From assembly GCA_902825775.1 (NCBI GenBank), contig CADECF010000005.1, forward strand, positions 1-64,000: a DNA stretch of 64,000 nucleotides, given 5' to 3'. Source of the DNA: an uncultured Lysobacteraceae bacterium. Its GTDB lineage: Bacteria; Pseudomonadota; Gammaproteobacteria; Xanthomonadales; Xanthomonadaceae. This document shows positions 53,278 through 64,000 of this stretch, piece by piece (positions within the stretch are counted from its first letter, which is position 1; each line of letters opens with the position of its first letter). The notes below the pieces were generated by a model. It was not told where the DNA came from. It did no database searches and saw only the letters and a list, made by a program, of their open reading frames with translations. Both the position numbers and the translations under genes were made by a program.

Positions 53278-54030
53278 ATGGTTGCGCTGAGCGTCAACGT
53301 CAACAAGATCGCCGTGCTGCGCAATTCGCGCGGCGGCGCCGATCCCGACGTGGTCCGCGCCGCGCGCGTCTGCCTGGATGCCGGCGCTCACGGCATCACC
53401 GTGCACCCGCGGCCGGACGCTCGCCATATCCGCGCCGACGACGTGGCCGCTTTGGCGGTGCTGACGCGCGACTATGGCGTCGAGTTGAATTTGGAAGGCA
53501 ATCCGTTCGCGCCGCCGCGGCCGGGCTACCCCGGTTTCGCGCAGTTGTGCGCGCAGGCGCGCCCGGCGCAAGCGACGCTGGTACCCGATGGCGACGGCCA
53601 GCTGACCTCCGATCACGGTTTCGATTTCGGCCGCGACAGCGAAAAGCTGCGGCCGCGCATCGCCGAACTGAAAGCGCTCGGCTGCCGAGTGAGCCTGTTC
53701 GTCGATGCCGGCGTCGCGGGCGTCGCGCGCGCCGCCGAACTCGGCGCGGACCGGATCGAGCTCTACACCGGCCCTTATGCCGAGGCATATGCGCGTGGCG
53801 ATGCCGGCACGGCGCTGGCTGCGTGCGTCGCGACCGCGCGCGAAGCGCAGGCGGCTGGGTTAGGCGTGAACGCGGGCCATGATCTGAACCAGCAGAACCT
53901 GCGCGATTTCGCGGCCGCGATCCCGAACCTGCTCGAAGTCTCGATCGGCCACGCCTTGATCGGCGAAGCGCTTTACGATGGCTTGACCGATACGGTCAAA
54001 GCCTACCTGCGCCTTCTCTGCTCTTTGTAG
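53278..54030 (+). CDS. pdxJ: Pyridoxine 5'-phosphate synthase
   Basis: A 250-residue TIM-barrel enzyme that condenses 1-deoxyxylulose-5-phosphate with 3-amino-2-oxopropyl phosphate in vitamin B6 synthesis. Signatures [57 protein letters not shown] and [12 protein letters not shown] are all present. The last residues LRLLCSL and the stop codon are supplied by a dispersed repeat (ttctctgctctttgtagagc), so the native C-terminus has been replaced or trimmed slightly. No sign of loss of function. Confidence 0.94.
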   Translation: MVALSVNVNKIAVLRNSRGGADPDVVRAARVCLDAGAHGITVHPRPDARHIRADDVAALAVLTRDYGVELNLEGNPFAPPRPGYPGFAQLCAQARPAQATLVPDGDGQLTSDHGFDFGRDSEKLRPRIAELKALGCRVSLFVDAGVAGVARAAELGADRIELYTGPYAEAYARGDAGTALAACVATAREAQAAGLGVNAGHDLNQQNLRDFAAAIPNLLEVSIGHALIGEALYDGLTDTVKAYLRLLCSL

Positions 54031-54826
54031 AGCGGAGCTTGCTCCGCTGCTCCCGCTTTCGTAGGCGCGAATTCATTCGCGCGTTTCCTGCATATCAAGC
54101 GCGTGCGAATGAATTCGCACCTGCATTTCTAGAGCGGACCTACGATGGGCTTCCCCGTGTTTTGGCCTCTGCTCGTCGTCCTAGGGATTCCTCTCGCTTC
54201 GACACGAGATCCGATGCAACCGACCCGGACGCCTCCTTAGCGAAAATCCGCAAAAGCCACGTCGCCGCACATGCTACGAATCAAAATCTAATGCCTGCGT
54301 AAGAAGGTCAACCTCGACGAAAGCTAAGGCCGCCTGCAGCCTTTCAGACGCGACGAATCACTTAAGCTTCGGCCCTTTCTTTACTCCGGGCATCCTGCCC
54401 TGCGGGCCGGCTTCGCCGTTCGCGCGCGCTCCTGGCGCGCGCAGTGGGCCAACAAAGAAAGTGACCCGCGCGCAGCGCGGAAGCTGTTTTCCATGGCGCG
54501 AGTCGCACCGCCGTTCACCGGCCAGATCGGGCCTGGGTCCCGGCGTGCGCCGGGATGACGGCTACGAGGACAAGAGCAGCGGAGCAAGCCTCGCTCTACA
54601 AAGCCGGAGCCAAGTCGCTGGAACCCCGCCTTCGCGGGGATGACGGCCTAAGGGCAAGTGCACATGGATCCCGACATTCGCGGGAGACGACGCTTAAGCG
54701 CAAGAGCAAGAGCAAGATAGGTCCCAGCTTTCGCTGGGATGACGGCATGAAGCAACAGCAGCGGAGCAAGCTCCGCTCTACAGAGCTAGCGCGAAGGCAC
54801 TGGCCGCATGCGGTACGTCGCGTCTG
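54024..54826. repeat. Repeat cluster between pdxJ and exbD3
   Basis: No credible gene. In order: tagagcggagcttgctccgc (54028-54047), a palindrome with arms gaattcattcgcgc and gcgaatgaattcgc (54061-54123), a less repetitive stretch (about 54130-54370) with lower GC and no signals I can read, an element similar to 317-413 (54446-54540, ccatggcgcgagtcgcaccg), agcagcggagcaagcctcgc (54576-54595), cccgccttcgcggggatgac (54626-54645), and agcagcggagcaagctccgc (54758-54777). Confidence 0.82.
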
Positions 54827-55237
54827 CTATCTCGCGTCCTGTACGAACCCGATCCGCTCCATGTCGGCATTGCGGGCCGCCGCCAGCACCTTCGCCAGAA
54901 CTTCGTACTCGGCATCGTCGCTGCTGTCGATCTGCAATGTCGGCGGATGGGCCGGATCGCGCTGCACCTCGGCCCGCATCATCTGCTGCAGCGCCGCGAC
55001 CGGTGTAGGCGCACCATTCCAGAAGACCTGACCAGCGCCATCGATTCGCAGGGCGATCGGTTCGACCGTGATCTTCGGCGGATCAGGCCGCGCTTGCGGG
55101 AGATTCACGGTGATCGGATGCGACAGTATCGGCATCGTCACCATGAAGATGATCAGCAGTACCAGCATCACATCGACCAGCGGGGTGATGTTGATATCGG
55201 CATTCGGGCGTTGCGCTGAAACGGTGGAATAAGGCAT
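54827..55237 (-). CDS. ExbD/TolR-family biopolymer transport protein, third copy
   Basis: A 136-residue inner-membrane protein of the ExbD family: short cytosolic start, membrane helix [20 protein letters not shown] with the essential Asp, and a periplasmic domain with [20 protein letters not shown]-like pattern. It resembles exbD2 more than exbD1 (same PTPxxALQ and AEVQRDP blocks). A terminator lies between it and exbD2, and it has its own upstream gap of about 150 bp, so it is a separate transcript. Either a spare or a partner for another receptor system. Confidence 0.85.
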   Translation of the reverse strand: MPYSTVSAQRPNADINITPLVDVMLVLLIIFMVTMPILSHPITVNLPQARPDPPKITVEPIALRIDGAGQVFWNGAPTPVAALQQMMRAEVQRDPAHPPTLQIDSSDDAEYEVLAKVLAAARNADMERIGFVQDAR

Positions 55238-55299
55238 GACATCCTCCCCTCCGGTTGGCACGCCTCCACGCTACTCCCGCCCGCCGCCCGCCCGCAAGA

Positions 55300-55333
55300 G
55301 ACCAAAAAAATGCCGCCCTCGCGGGCGGCATCG
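55300..55333 (-). terminator. Terminator of the tonB-exbB-exbD1-exbD2 operon
   Basis: On the minus strand gatgccgcccgcgagggcggcatttttttgg folds as gccgcccg-cga-gggcggc followed by seven T residues, quoted in parts (atgccgcccgcgagggcggc, then T-run). It lies 56 bp past the exbD2 stop. Confidence 0.9.
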
Positions 55334-55388
55334 AAATCCACTTGTTTGGTAAGCGTGCCGGGCGGGCCGGCTTGTTGCTGTCTTGCGG

Positions 55389-55808
55389 TTACTGCGTGTT
55401 CTGTACGAAGCCGATCTTGATCATATCGGCGTTCTTGGCCGCGGCGAGCACCTTGGCCAGGACCTCGTACTGGGCCTCGTCGTTGGTTTCGATCTCCAGC
55501 GTGGGCTGGTTGGTCGGATCCCGCTGGACTTCGGCCGACATCATGTTCTGCAGCGCCGTGATCGGCGTCGGCGAATCGTTCCAGAACACCTCGTTCGACG
55601 CGTCGATGCGCAGACGGATCGGATCCGGCGGTTCCTTCGGATTCTCCAACGGCTTGTCGGTCTTCTGCGGCAGGTCGACCTTGATCGGGAACGACTGGAT
55701 CGGCATGGTCACCATGAAGATGATCAGCAACACCAGCATCACGTCGACCAGCGGCGTGACGTTGATATCGGCCATCGGGCCGCCACCGGAATTGGATGCG
55801 AATGCCAT
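55389..55808 (-). CDS. exbD2: Biopolymer transport protein ExbD2
   Basis: A 139-residue ExbD protein: membrane helix [20 protein letters not shown] with the proton-path Asp, and a periplasmic domain ([37 protein letters not shown]). In Xanthomonas campestris the tonB-exbB-exbD1-exbD2 cluster drives TonB-dependent uptake and exbD2 has a separate role in interaction with plants. The 15-bp spacing to exbD1 indicates co-transcription; a terminator follows. Confidence 0.9.
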   Translation of the reverse strand: MAFASNSGGGPMADINVTPLVDVMLVLLIIFMVTMPIQSFPIKVDLPQKTDKPLENPKEPPDPIRLRIDASNEVFWNDSPTPITALQNMMSAEVQRDPTNQPTLEIETNDEAQYEVLAKVLAAAKNADMIKIGFVQNTQ

Positions 55809-55823
55809 GTTCTATATCTCCGG

Positions 55824-56249
55824 TCAGCGCTTCTTTTCTTTGGTGGCCACGTAGCCGATATCCAGCATGCCCTGCGCCTGCGCGATCTTGGTGATCTCGT
55901 TGATCGTGCGCATCTTGGTGGTTTTATCTCCGCGCAGGTTCAGCGGCGGCTGCGGCTGCAGCTGGGCGGCGCTGGACAGGCGGCTTTCCAGGATCTCGCG
56001 GGTGATCGGCTCGTCGTTCCAATACAGCGAGCCGTCTTCCTGCACGGACAGCTGGATCGGCGTCGCTTTCAACTTGGCTTCTTCTTTCTTCTGAAGATTG
56101 GCCTCGGGCAGTGTGATCTGCGTTTTGTTCGTCATCAGCGGGGTGGTGATCATGAAGATGATCAGCAGCACCAGCATCACGTCCACGAGGGGCGTGACGT
56201 TGATCTCGGCCATGGGGCCGCCGCTTTCGTTGCCTGAACTGAAGGCCAT
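55824..56249 (-). CDS. exbD1: Biopolymer transport protein ExbD1
   Basis: A 141-residue ExbD protein with the membrane helix [20 protein letters not shown] and the essential Asp, and a periplasmic domain with ATPIQLSVQEDGSLYWNDEP and LRGDKTTKMRTINEI. It partners ExbB to use the proton gradient to energise TonB. Its start is ATG 56249, 39 bp after exbB. Confidence 0.9.
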   Translation of the reverse strand: MAFSSGNESGGPMAEINVTPLVDVMLVLLIIFMITTPLMTNKTQITLPEANLQKKEEAKLKATPIQLSVQEDGSLYWNDEPITREILESRLSSAAQLQPQPPLNLRGDKTTKMRTINEITKIAQAQGMLDIGYVATKEKKR

Positions 56250-56288
56250 GATCGGTTCCTCTATACCCTGCTGAGTCCGAACCGTCGC

Positions 56289-57041
56289 TTAGCGACGGGC
56301 CGGGGACTCGCCGACGCGGGCGCCGGTGGCGAAGAAGTCGTGCAGGTCGTGCGCGAACGTGTCGAACTTGTTATTGGTGACGCGGTTCAGGCGTACGAAG
56401 AAGTTGTACGCGAGCACCGCCGGGATCGCCACGAACAAGCCGATCGCGGTCATGATCAGCGCCTCGCCGACAGGACCGGCCACCGCCGAGATCGAAGCGT
56501 CGCCGCTCGAACCGATGCGGATCAGCGCGTGGTAGATGCCCCACACGGTGCCGAGCAGGCCGACGAACGGCGCGGTCGAACCGACCGTGGCGAGCACCGT
56601 CAGGCCGCTTTCGAGGCGCATCGACTCGCGGGTCACGCCCTGGCGCAGCGCGCGATCGACGAACTCGGAGCGGTTCAGCGACTCGACCAGGCGCGAACCT
56701 TCGTGACGCTGGTGGTGCGCGGCGGCCTGGGCGGCGTCGAGCGCGATCTTCGAGAAGGGTTCGCCCTTGGGCTGCTCTTCCATGAAGCGGATCGCGTCCT
56801 GCGCGTTCGGGGTTTCCCAGAACGTGGTGACCACGCGGTCGGCGCGGCCCCGCAGTCGCATGTTCTTGATGAAATTGATGACGATCCAGTAGACCGACAT
56901 CACCGACATCAGCGCTAGGGTGACGAACACCGCCCAGCCGACGAAGTCGAAGTTTTGGAGCAGTTCGGCAAAGCCCATCTGCTGTAGCGCCGCGGCGTTG
57001 TTGTTACCCGCGGCAGCGGCGGTGGTGGTTTCCTGCAACAT
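56289..57041 (-). CDS. exbB: Biopolymer transport protein ExbB
   Basis: A 250-residue MotA/TolQ/ExbB-family protein with three membrane segments (about 33-55, 143-165 and 182-205). The family core is TVLATVGSTAPFVGLLGTVWGIYHAL followed by GPVGEALIMTAIGLFVAIPAVLAYN. It forms the stator channel with ExbD1/ExbD2. The first 20 residues are Ala/Asn/Thr-rich and cytosolic or periplasmic by topology. It is 97 bp from tonB. Confidence 0.93.
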   Translation of the reverse strand: MLQETTTAAAAGNNNAAALQQMGFAELLQNFDFVGWAVFVTLALMSVMSVYWIVINFIKNMRLRGRADRVVTTFWETPNAQDAIRFMEEQPKGEPFSKIALDAAQAAAHHQRHEGSRLVESLNRSEFVDRALRQGVTRESMRLESGLTVLATVGSTAPFVGLLGTVWGIYHALIRIGSSGDASISAVAGPVGEALIMTAIGLFVAIPAVLAYNFFVRLNRVTNNKFDTFAHDLHDFFATGARVGESPARR

Positions 57042-57138
57042 GACGCTTACCTTTAAATGTCGTGGAAGGAGTGGATGACGCGTATTTCTGTTTATTGAAC
57101 CTTAGTACCGCTTTGCTAACACGGGCAACAGGAATCTG

Positions 57139-57804
57139 TCAGCCGAGCTTGAATTCGACCGGTACGCGCACGCGGCCGGTGGTTTTCTGTCCGCCCGACG
57201 ACGCCGGGTTGAAGCGCCAGCGCTTGGCCGCTGCGACCGCTGCGCGATCGAGATTGCGGTTGCCGCTGGACTGTTCGACCTGCACATCGGTGGCGTTGCC
57301 GTTGGCATCGACCGTGATCACCAGAACCACTGTGCCCTGGATGCCGCGGCGATTCTCTTCCGGCGGGTACTTGGGCGGATTCATGTTCTTCGACGAAATG
57401 TCGACGCTGGCTTCCATCGAAGCCACCGGCGCGGGCGGTGCCGGCGGTGCCGGCGGCGGCGCCTGGATGTCGGTCGCGCGCGCTTCGTCGACGATGATCG
57501 GCGGCGCGTCCGGCGGCGGCGGCACCGGCGACGGGCGCGGCGGCGACAGCTCTTTGATCGGCGTCGGCTTGGGCGGTTCCGGCGGCGGCGGCGGCGGCGG
57601 CGGGGGCGGGGGCGGCGGTTCGATGAAAGTCACATCGACGCGGTCGTCGCGCTCGTCCTCTTGCGGCGGCGGCGAAATCGGCGCCAGCAGCAGCAGCAGG
57701 GCCGCGACGTGGATGGCGATCGCCAAGGTGATGCCGACGATGCGCGGCCAGTTGAGTCCTGGTTCGCGGTCGTCTTGGTCGTGGCGGGCGAGGCGTTCGA
57801 TCAT
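57139..57804 (-). CDS. tonB: Energy transducer TonB
   Basis: A 221-residue TonB protein: a cytoplasmic start, membrane anchor (about 22-42), a Pro-rich periplasmic stretch beginning FIEPPPPPPPP with a run of about 13 Pro, then the C-terminal domain (about 130-221) with YPPEENRRGIQGTVVLVITV and AAKRWRFNP. It links the ExbB-ExbD motor to outer-membrane TonB-dependent receptors, of which these bacteria have many. First gene of the operon; about 150 bp upstream of it (57805-57950) show no other feature. Confidence 0.93.
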   Translation of the reverse strand: MIERLARHDQDDREPGLNWPRIVGITLAIAIHVAALLLLLAPISPPPQEDERDDRVDVTFIEPPPPPPPPPPPPPEPPKPTPIKELSPPRPSPVPPPPDAPPIIVDEARATDIQAPPPAPPAPPAPVASMEASVDISSKNMNPPKYPPEENRRGIQGTVVLVITVDANGNATDVQVEQSSGNRNLDRAAVAAAKRWRFNPASSGGQKTTGRVRVPVEFKLG

Positions 57805-57950
57805 GCGGGGCTCTGCAGTGGGCTCGGGCGCCGCAGCGCCGCGGATCAGTTTCGGTTACATGCGGCCAACTTGGCCGCATGAACCTCTTAGCTTATACCA
57901 ATCGTGCGGGCTCGTTCCAATCGATTCCGCGCTTAATGAAATCCTTACTC

Positions 57951-59108
57951 TTACTTGAGCAAGGTTTTGGCCTCATCCGGCTTTTTGATGCCCTTGTCGA
58001 GCGCCTTCTGCGCGGCCTCGCGGGCCTCGGCCTTCTTACCCTGATAACTATAAACCTTGGCCAGGTTCAGGTAAGCCTCGCCGTCGGCGGCGATCGGCGC
58101 GGCCTTGGCGTACATCTCCGCGGCGGTCTTGGTGTCGTCTTCCACGTAGGCCTTCTGCGCCACGATCATGTAGGCCTTGGCCAATTCGGCGTCCTGCGGC
58201 AACAGACCCTTGGCGACGCCGTCGTTGATCACGGGTATCGCTTCCTTCCAGCTGTTGTCCGAATTCAGGTAGCCGGCATACAGCGCTTTGTACTCGCGCG
58301 CTTCGGTCAATTGGCCCTTCTTGTAGGCCTCGCCGAGCAGCGCATTGGCCTGGTCGTACTGGTCGGCCTGCTGTAGCGAGGCGACCGCGTTCATCAGCAC
58401 CCGCTTGTCGTTCGGATTCTTGGCGAGCAGGTCCTTGTACAGCTTGGCGGCCTCGTCGTTGCGGCCGAGGCTGGCCAGGATGCTGCCGCGCATCGCCTGG
58501 TACTTGGTGTCGGTGGTCTTGGTCTCGGCCAGGAAGCGGTCGAGCGTCTTCAGTGCGGCATCGTTCTGTTCCAGACTCAGCTGCACCGCAGCCAGGTTGC
58601 TCATCACCTGGTAGTGGCTGTTGTTGTCCAGTCCATTGCTGTCCAGCGCCTTCTGGAAATATTCGGCGGCCTTGGCTTCGTTGTTCAAATCGGCCGATGC
58701 GCTGCCGGCCAATTGATAGGCGAAACCTTTTTCGTACGGATTGGCGTCGGCCTTGTTCGCGATTTCTTCGGCCTTGGCGACGGCGTTGGCGTAATCCTGC
58801 TTTTCGTAGAGTTCCTGCACGCCCTGCAGCGCCTTCAGCGTCTTGCTGCTGGCCTTGGCGTCGGGTTCCTGGCGCGTCGCGTTCGGGAACAACGGTGCGG
58901 TCGCGGCTTGGGCCTTGTCGTCGTTCTTGGATTGGCCCAGTTCGGCCTTACGCCGCTCGCGTTGTGCGCGCATGCTTTCCGAACCGGCGCTACTCGTGTT
59001 CTGGCCGCTTTGCGATGAGGAACCGCTCATCTGCGCGAAAGCGGGCATGGCCGCGCCGGCCGTGATCGCGGCGAGCAGCAGGAGTGGAGCGGTAGGAACG
59101 GTTTTCAT
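57951..59108 (-). CDS. Exported tetratricopeptide repeat protein
   Basis: A 385-residue protein with a signal peptide (cleavage after AFA near 25), a Ser/Gln/Lys-rich linker (about 30-80), and about eight TPR units (for example EYFQKALDSNGLDNNSHYQV, AAKLYKDLLAKNPNDKRVLM, AYLNLAKVYSYQGKKAEARE). TPRs are protein-binding scaffolds. It lies directly upstream of tonB in the same direction and next to the M48 gene, a conserved arrangement in Xanthomonadaceae as I remember it. A role in TonB-related or envelope function is inferred. The start at 59108 supplies the signal peptide. Confidence 0.82.
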   Translation of the reverse strand: MKTVPTAPLLLLAAITAGAAMPAFAQMSGSSSQSGQNTSSAGSESMRAQRERRKAELGQSKNDDKAQAATAPLFPNATRQEPDAKASSKTLKALQGVQELYEKQDYANAVAKAEEIANKADANPYEKGFAYQLAGSASADLNNEAKAAEYFQKALDSNGLDNNSHYQVMSNLAAVQLSLEQNDAALKTLDRFLAETKTTDTKYQAMRGSILASLGRNDEAAKLYKDLLAKNPNDKRVLMNAVASLQQADQYDQANALLGEAYKKGQLTEAREYKALYAGYLNSDNSWKEAIPVINDGVAKGLLPQDAELAKAYMIVAQKAYVEDDTKTAAEMYAKAAPIAADGEAYLNLAKVYSYQGKKAEAREAAQKALDKGIKKPDEAKTLLK

Positions 59109-59226
59109 CGAAACACCTCGAAAATATGACGATGGCCGCGACGGCGGTGGATTGGGGGCGTGGAAGCCGGGGGCGGCCACGCTAACAGAACAGACCTTCA
59201 AAAGTCGCAAATTCGGCGTTCGCGCG

Positions 59227-60030
59227 TCAGCCGCAGTTCGGCCGGCGGCCGGCCGCGCGCGCCTGCTCGTAGGCCGGCACCAGCTGCGCCGAACGCTGCT
59301 GCAGCTCAGCGATGCGCGCCTGCGGGTCCGGGTGAGTCGAGAGCCACTGCGGCGGGCGGCTGCCGCCGGCAGCGATCATGTTCTGCCACAGATTCACGGC
59401 CTGGCGCGGATCGAAACCGGCCTGGGCCATCAGTTGCTGGCCGACCACATCGGCCTCGGTCTCCTGCTGGCGCGAACCGGGCAGCAGGAAGCCGGTCTGC
59501 GCCAGCACGCTGCCGCCCTGCACCGCCGCGTTGCCGGCGCCTTCGCCGTAGCGGGAACCTGCCAGCGCGCCGAGCACCTGCAGCGCGCCCTGCGCGCCCA
59601 TCTGGCGGGTGATGCGTTCGTCGTGATGGCGCGAGACCACATGGCCGATTTCGTGCGCGATTACGGCCGCCAGCTGGTCCTGGTTGCGCGCCACCGTGAA
59701 GATGCCGGTGTTGACGCCGACCTTGCCGCCCGGCAACGCGAACGCGTTCGGTTCCTGATTGGCGAACAGCGCGGTTTCCCATCCGGCCTGCGCCTGCGGC
59801 GGCAATTGCCGGGTAATGGCGGAAACGACGCAGCGTACGTAAGCGTTCTGCTTGGCGTTGTTGCTGATCGGGCCTTTGCTCTTGGCTTCGGCGAAGGCCT
59901 GCGCGCCGAGCTGGTTGAGCTCCTGCTGCGACACCGCGCCGACCATTTGCGTGCGCCCGGTCGGCGAGGTGGTCGTTGCGCACGCGGTGACGACGCAGGC
60001 GATGGCTACGCTCAGAACGAGTGTCTTCAT
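59227..60030 (-). CDS. M48-family metalloprotease lipoprotein (LoiP/YcaL-like)
   Basis: A 267-residue periplasmic lipoprotein (lipobox VTAC, Cys near 17) with an M48 zinc protease domain: HEIGHVVSRHHDER (about 136) and the third ligand Glu in ETEADVVGQQLM. After this comes WLSTHPDPQARI, typical of the BepA/LoiP/YcaL group that cleaves misfolded outer-membrane proteins. The start at 60030 gives the lipobox. Followed by the TPR gene on the same strand. Confidence 0.88.
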   Translation of the reverse strand: MKTLVLSVAIACVVTACATTTSPTGRTQMVGAVSQQELNQLGAQAFAEAKSKGPISNNAKQNAYVRCVVSAITRQLPPQAQAGWETALFANQEPNAFALPGGKVGVNTGIFTVARNQDQLAAVIAHEIGHVVSRHHDERITRQMGAQGALQVLGALAGSRYGEGAGNAAVQGGSVLAQTGFLLPGSRQQETEADVVGQQLMAQAGFDPRQAVNLWQNMIAAGGSRPPQWLSTHPDPQARIAELQQRSAQLVPAYEQARAAGRRPNCG

Positions 60031-60134
60031 GGAATGGCCCCGTGCGGACGGATACGGATGGGCTTCTTGTAAGCCGGCCAACCTGAAGGGCGCGTCAAGC
60101 CGTTACCGCGGCTCGGACGCGCCCTGCGAGGGGC

Positions 60135-62618
<2,484 letters not shown>

Positions 62619-62686
62619 TTAGCTCGGCGTCGCGACACATTAGCTATAGGGGATTGCTCCGGGAATTATAGCATTTCGCTTCTCCC

Positions 62687-62756
62687 GTAGCCCGGGTAAG
62701 CGAAGCGCACCCGGGATCCCAACGGCCCCCGGGTGCGCTTCGCTTACCCGGGCTAC
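62687..62756. repeat. Palindromic cccgggtaagcgaagcgcac element between recF and gyrB
   Basis: gtagcccgggtaagcgaagc (from 62687) pairs over about 29 bp with the reverse complement ending gcttcgcttacccgggctac at 62756, around a 12-base loop. The recF stop codon (62753-62755) lies inside the right arm, so the repeat supplies the end of recF. It may terminate or process the recF transcript before gyrB. Confidence 0.92.
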
Positions 62757-63838
62757 GAGGTCTTCGTTATTTGGCCATGTTCCACGTGGAACCAGACGTC
62801 ATCCGGCTGCCGGTCCGCTTCGCTCGGCGCTTCGGTGCCGGAAATGAAGACCTGGGCCCCGCTCTGCCGTAACTTGGCCAGCAATTGGCGTTGGTGCTGA
62901 CGGTCGAGCTCGGAAGCCAGATCGTCCAGAGCCACTACCGGCCATTCCCCGCGACTTTCGGCGTAATCCTCGGCCTGGGCCAGCAGGCAGGCCAGTGCGG
63001 TCAGTTTGGCCTGGCCGCGAGATAGGGCTTCGCGCCCGGGCCGGGCCGCGTAGTCGATGCGCCAATCCGCCCGGTGCGGGCCGACCGAGGTGTGACCTGT
63101 CATCAGATCCCGTTCCCGCGCCAAAAGCAGGGCATCGGCCAGGGACAGATCATGGCGGCGCCAGCCGGGCTGGAAATGCAGCATGGCCACGCCCAGCGAC
63201 GGCACCAAATCGGCTGCCACCGCCGCCAAGCGGGTCTGCAGGCGTTCCAGGTACTGTTCGCGGCGCGTGGTCAGCGGTTCGCCGGCTTCGGCCAGCTCAT
63301 GCTCCCAGGCGTCGAGCTGCTCCGGGCGCGGCCGGCTCTTCAGCAAAGCATTGCGCTGTTTGAGGGCACGAGCATAGCGCCGCCATAACGGCAGAAAATC
63401 CTGTTCCACGTGGAACAGACCCCAATCCACCCATCGCCGGCGCAGTTCGCCGCCGCCCGCGATCAGGGCATGGCTCCCCGGTTCGAAGGTGACCACTGCC
63501 AGGGCCGCGCACAACTCGCCCAGAGCGACGGCCGGGACGCCGTCGAGCCTGCCCTGCCAAGACTGCCCCGCGTGGCGCAGGCCGACGCGGCGGACGCGTG
63601 GCGAGGCCGTCTCCTCCCACTCGGCGAATATTTCCAAGGCCTCGGCGCCGGTGCGGATCAGCCCATCGCGGACCGGACCGCGAAAACTGCGGCCATAGGC
63701 CAGCAGGTGGAGCGCTTCGAGCATGCTCGTCTTGCCGGCGCCGTTGTCGCCGCTGATCCAATTGAGCGCCGGTCCTGGCTGGATCGAGACGGGTTCTAGC
63801 CGGCGCAGATCGCGGATGTCGAGCCGGGTCAGGCGCAT
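62753..63838 (-). CDS. recF: DNA replication and repair protein RecF
   Basis: A 361-residue SMC-like ATPase that helps load RecA at gaps. Walker A GDNGAGKTSMLEAL (about 30), the signature motif LSRGQAKLTALACLLAQ and Walker B VVALDDLASELDRQHQ are visible. The position between dnaN and gyrB is standard. The stop codon is part of a palindromic repeat (62687-62756), so the last few residues may not match relatives. The start at 63838 lies 73 bp after the dnaN stop. Confidence 0.94.
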   Translation of the reverse strand: MRLTRLDIRDLRRLEPVSIQPGPALNWISGDNGAGKTSMLEALHLLAYGRSFRGPVRDGLIRTGAEALEIFAEWEETASPRVRRVGLRHAGQSWQGRLDGVPAVALGELCAALAVVTFEPGSHALIAGGGELRRRWVDWGLFHVEQDFLPLWRRYARALKQRNALLKSRPRPEQLDAWEHELAEAGEPLTTRREQYLERLQTRLAAVAADLVPSLGVAMLHFQPGWRRHDLSLADALLLARERDLMTGHTSVGPHRADWRIDYAARPGREALSRGQAKLTALACLLAQAEDYAESRGEWPVVALDDLASELDRQHQRQLLAKLRQSGAQVFISGTEAPSEADRQPDDVWFHVEHGQITKTS

Positions 63839-63911
63839 TGCGCACCGTCAAAACGACACCGCCCGGGCAGAACCGGGCGGCGATGTTTCACGTGGAACTG
63901 CACTTCATCCA

Positions 63912-64000
63912 TCAAAGTCGCAGCGGCATCACCACATGGCGGCAGCGATCATTACTGGCTTCGCGCACCAGGGCGGATGAATTGGCATCGCGCAGGGCGA
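63912..64000 (-). CDS. dnaN: DNA polymerase III beta subunit, C-terminal end (partial)
   Basis: The last 28 codons of a minus-strand frame that runs off the right edge: ...LRDANSSALVREASND then CRHVVMPLRL and stop. E. coli DnaN ends VVMPMRL, and recF follows at the expected place. Only the final part of the third sliding-clamp domain is seen. The rest of dnaN, dnaA and oriC should lie to the right. Confidence 0.92.
   Translation of the reverse strand, partial: ALRDANSSALVREASNDRCRHVVMPLRL

Noticed and set aside
54039-54302. 87-codon frame in the repeat cluster
   Set aside because: It begins in a dispersed repeat and shows no family or signal; kept as part of the gene-free block.

Overview
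The window is a GC-rich, densely coded stretch of a gammaproteobacterial chromosome, most likely Lysobacteraceae (Xanthomonadaceae; Lysobacter-like). The strongest pointer is the right end. On the minus strand it reads dnaN (partial), recF, gyrB, an M48 lipoprotein, a TPR protein, tonB-exbB-exbD1-exbD2, and then pdxJ and a cardiolipin synthase. From memory this resembles the origin-proximal layout of Xanthomonas, so oriC and dnaA should lie just beyond base 64000. Dispersed palindromic repeats in most intergenic gaps also fit this family.

Layout. 1-800: repeat-only DNA that starts in a CTTTGG hexamer array. 0.8-8.4 kb: ubiA, tRNA-Arg(CCG) with a duplicated 3' end, cytochrome c5, a secreted nuclease lipoprotein, an alpha/beta hydrolase, an LprI-like protein, zapE and a sterol-desaturase-family protein. 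8.4-12.6 kb: a cobalamin riboswitch followed by nrdA-nrdB (class Ia ribonucleotide reductase); a dispersed palindrome lies inside the riboswitch. 12.6-22 kb: thioesterase, superoxide dismutase, APC transporter, M20 peptidase, queF, LysM protein, lipoprotein, fbp, MBL-fold lipoprotein and GNAT. 22-24.2 kb: a PmrA/QseB-like two-component pair with a candidate operator. 24.2-33 kb: a YadA-anchor fragment, a DHFR-like reductase, tatD, hrpB carrying an in-frame palindromic repeat, a hybrid kinase, rluE and a periplasmic methyltransferase. 33-35 kb: a LysR regulator divergent from a three-gene unit that includes an AdoMet-decarboxylase-like protein. 35.5-42.2 kb: icd, a VpsR-like sigma-54 activator, two tandemly duplicated small secreted cysteine proteins and a TPR Ser/Thr kinase.

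42.4-48.3 kb is the highlight: a seven-gene minus-strand operon whose gene order, lengths and motifs match the functional amyloid (Fap) system of Pseudomonas (A, B, C, D, E, F), with the major subunit gene duplicated. The two fapC-like genes share a 494-bp block that I read as identical. A near-consensus sigma-54 promoter lies just upstream of the first gene, and hairpins follow the subunit genes. 48.6-54 kb: a PAS kinase/CheY pair, a radical SAM protein, cls, a small membrane protein and pdxJ. 54-64 kb: a repeat cluster, a third exbD, the TonB system, gyrB, recF and the 3' end of dnaN.

All function calls come from reading motifs and translated sequence. No database search or structure prediction was run.
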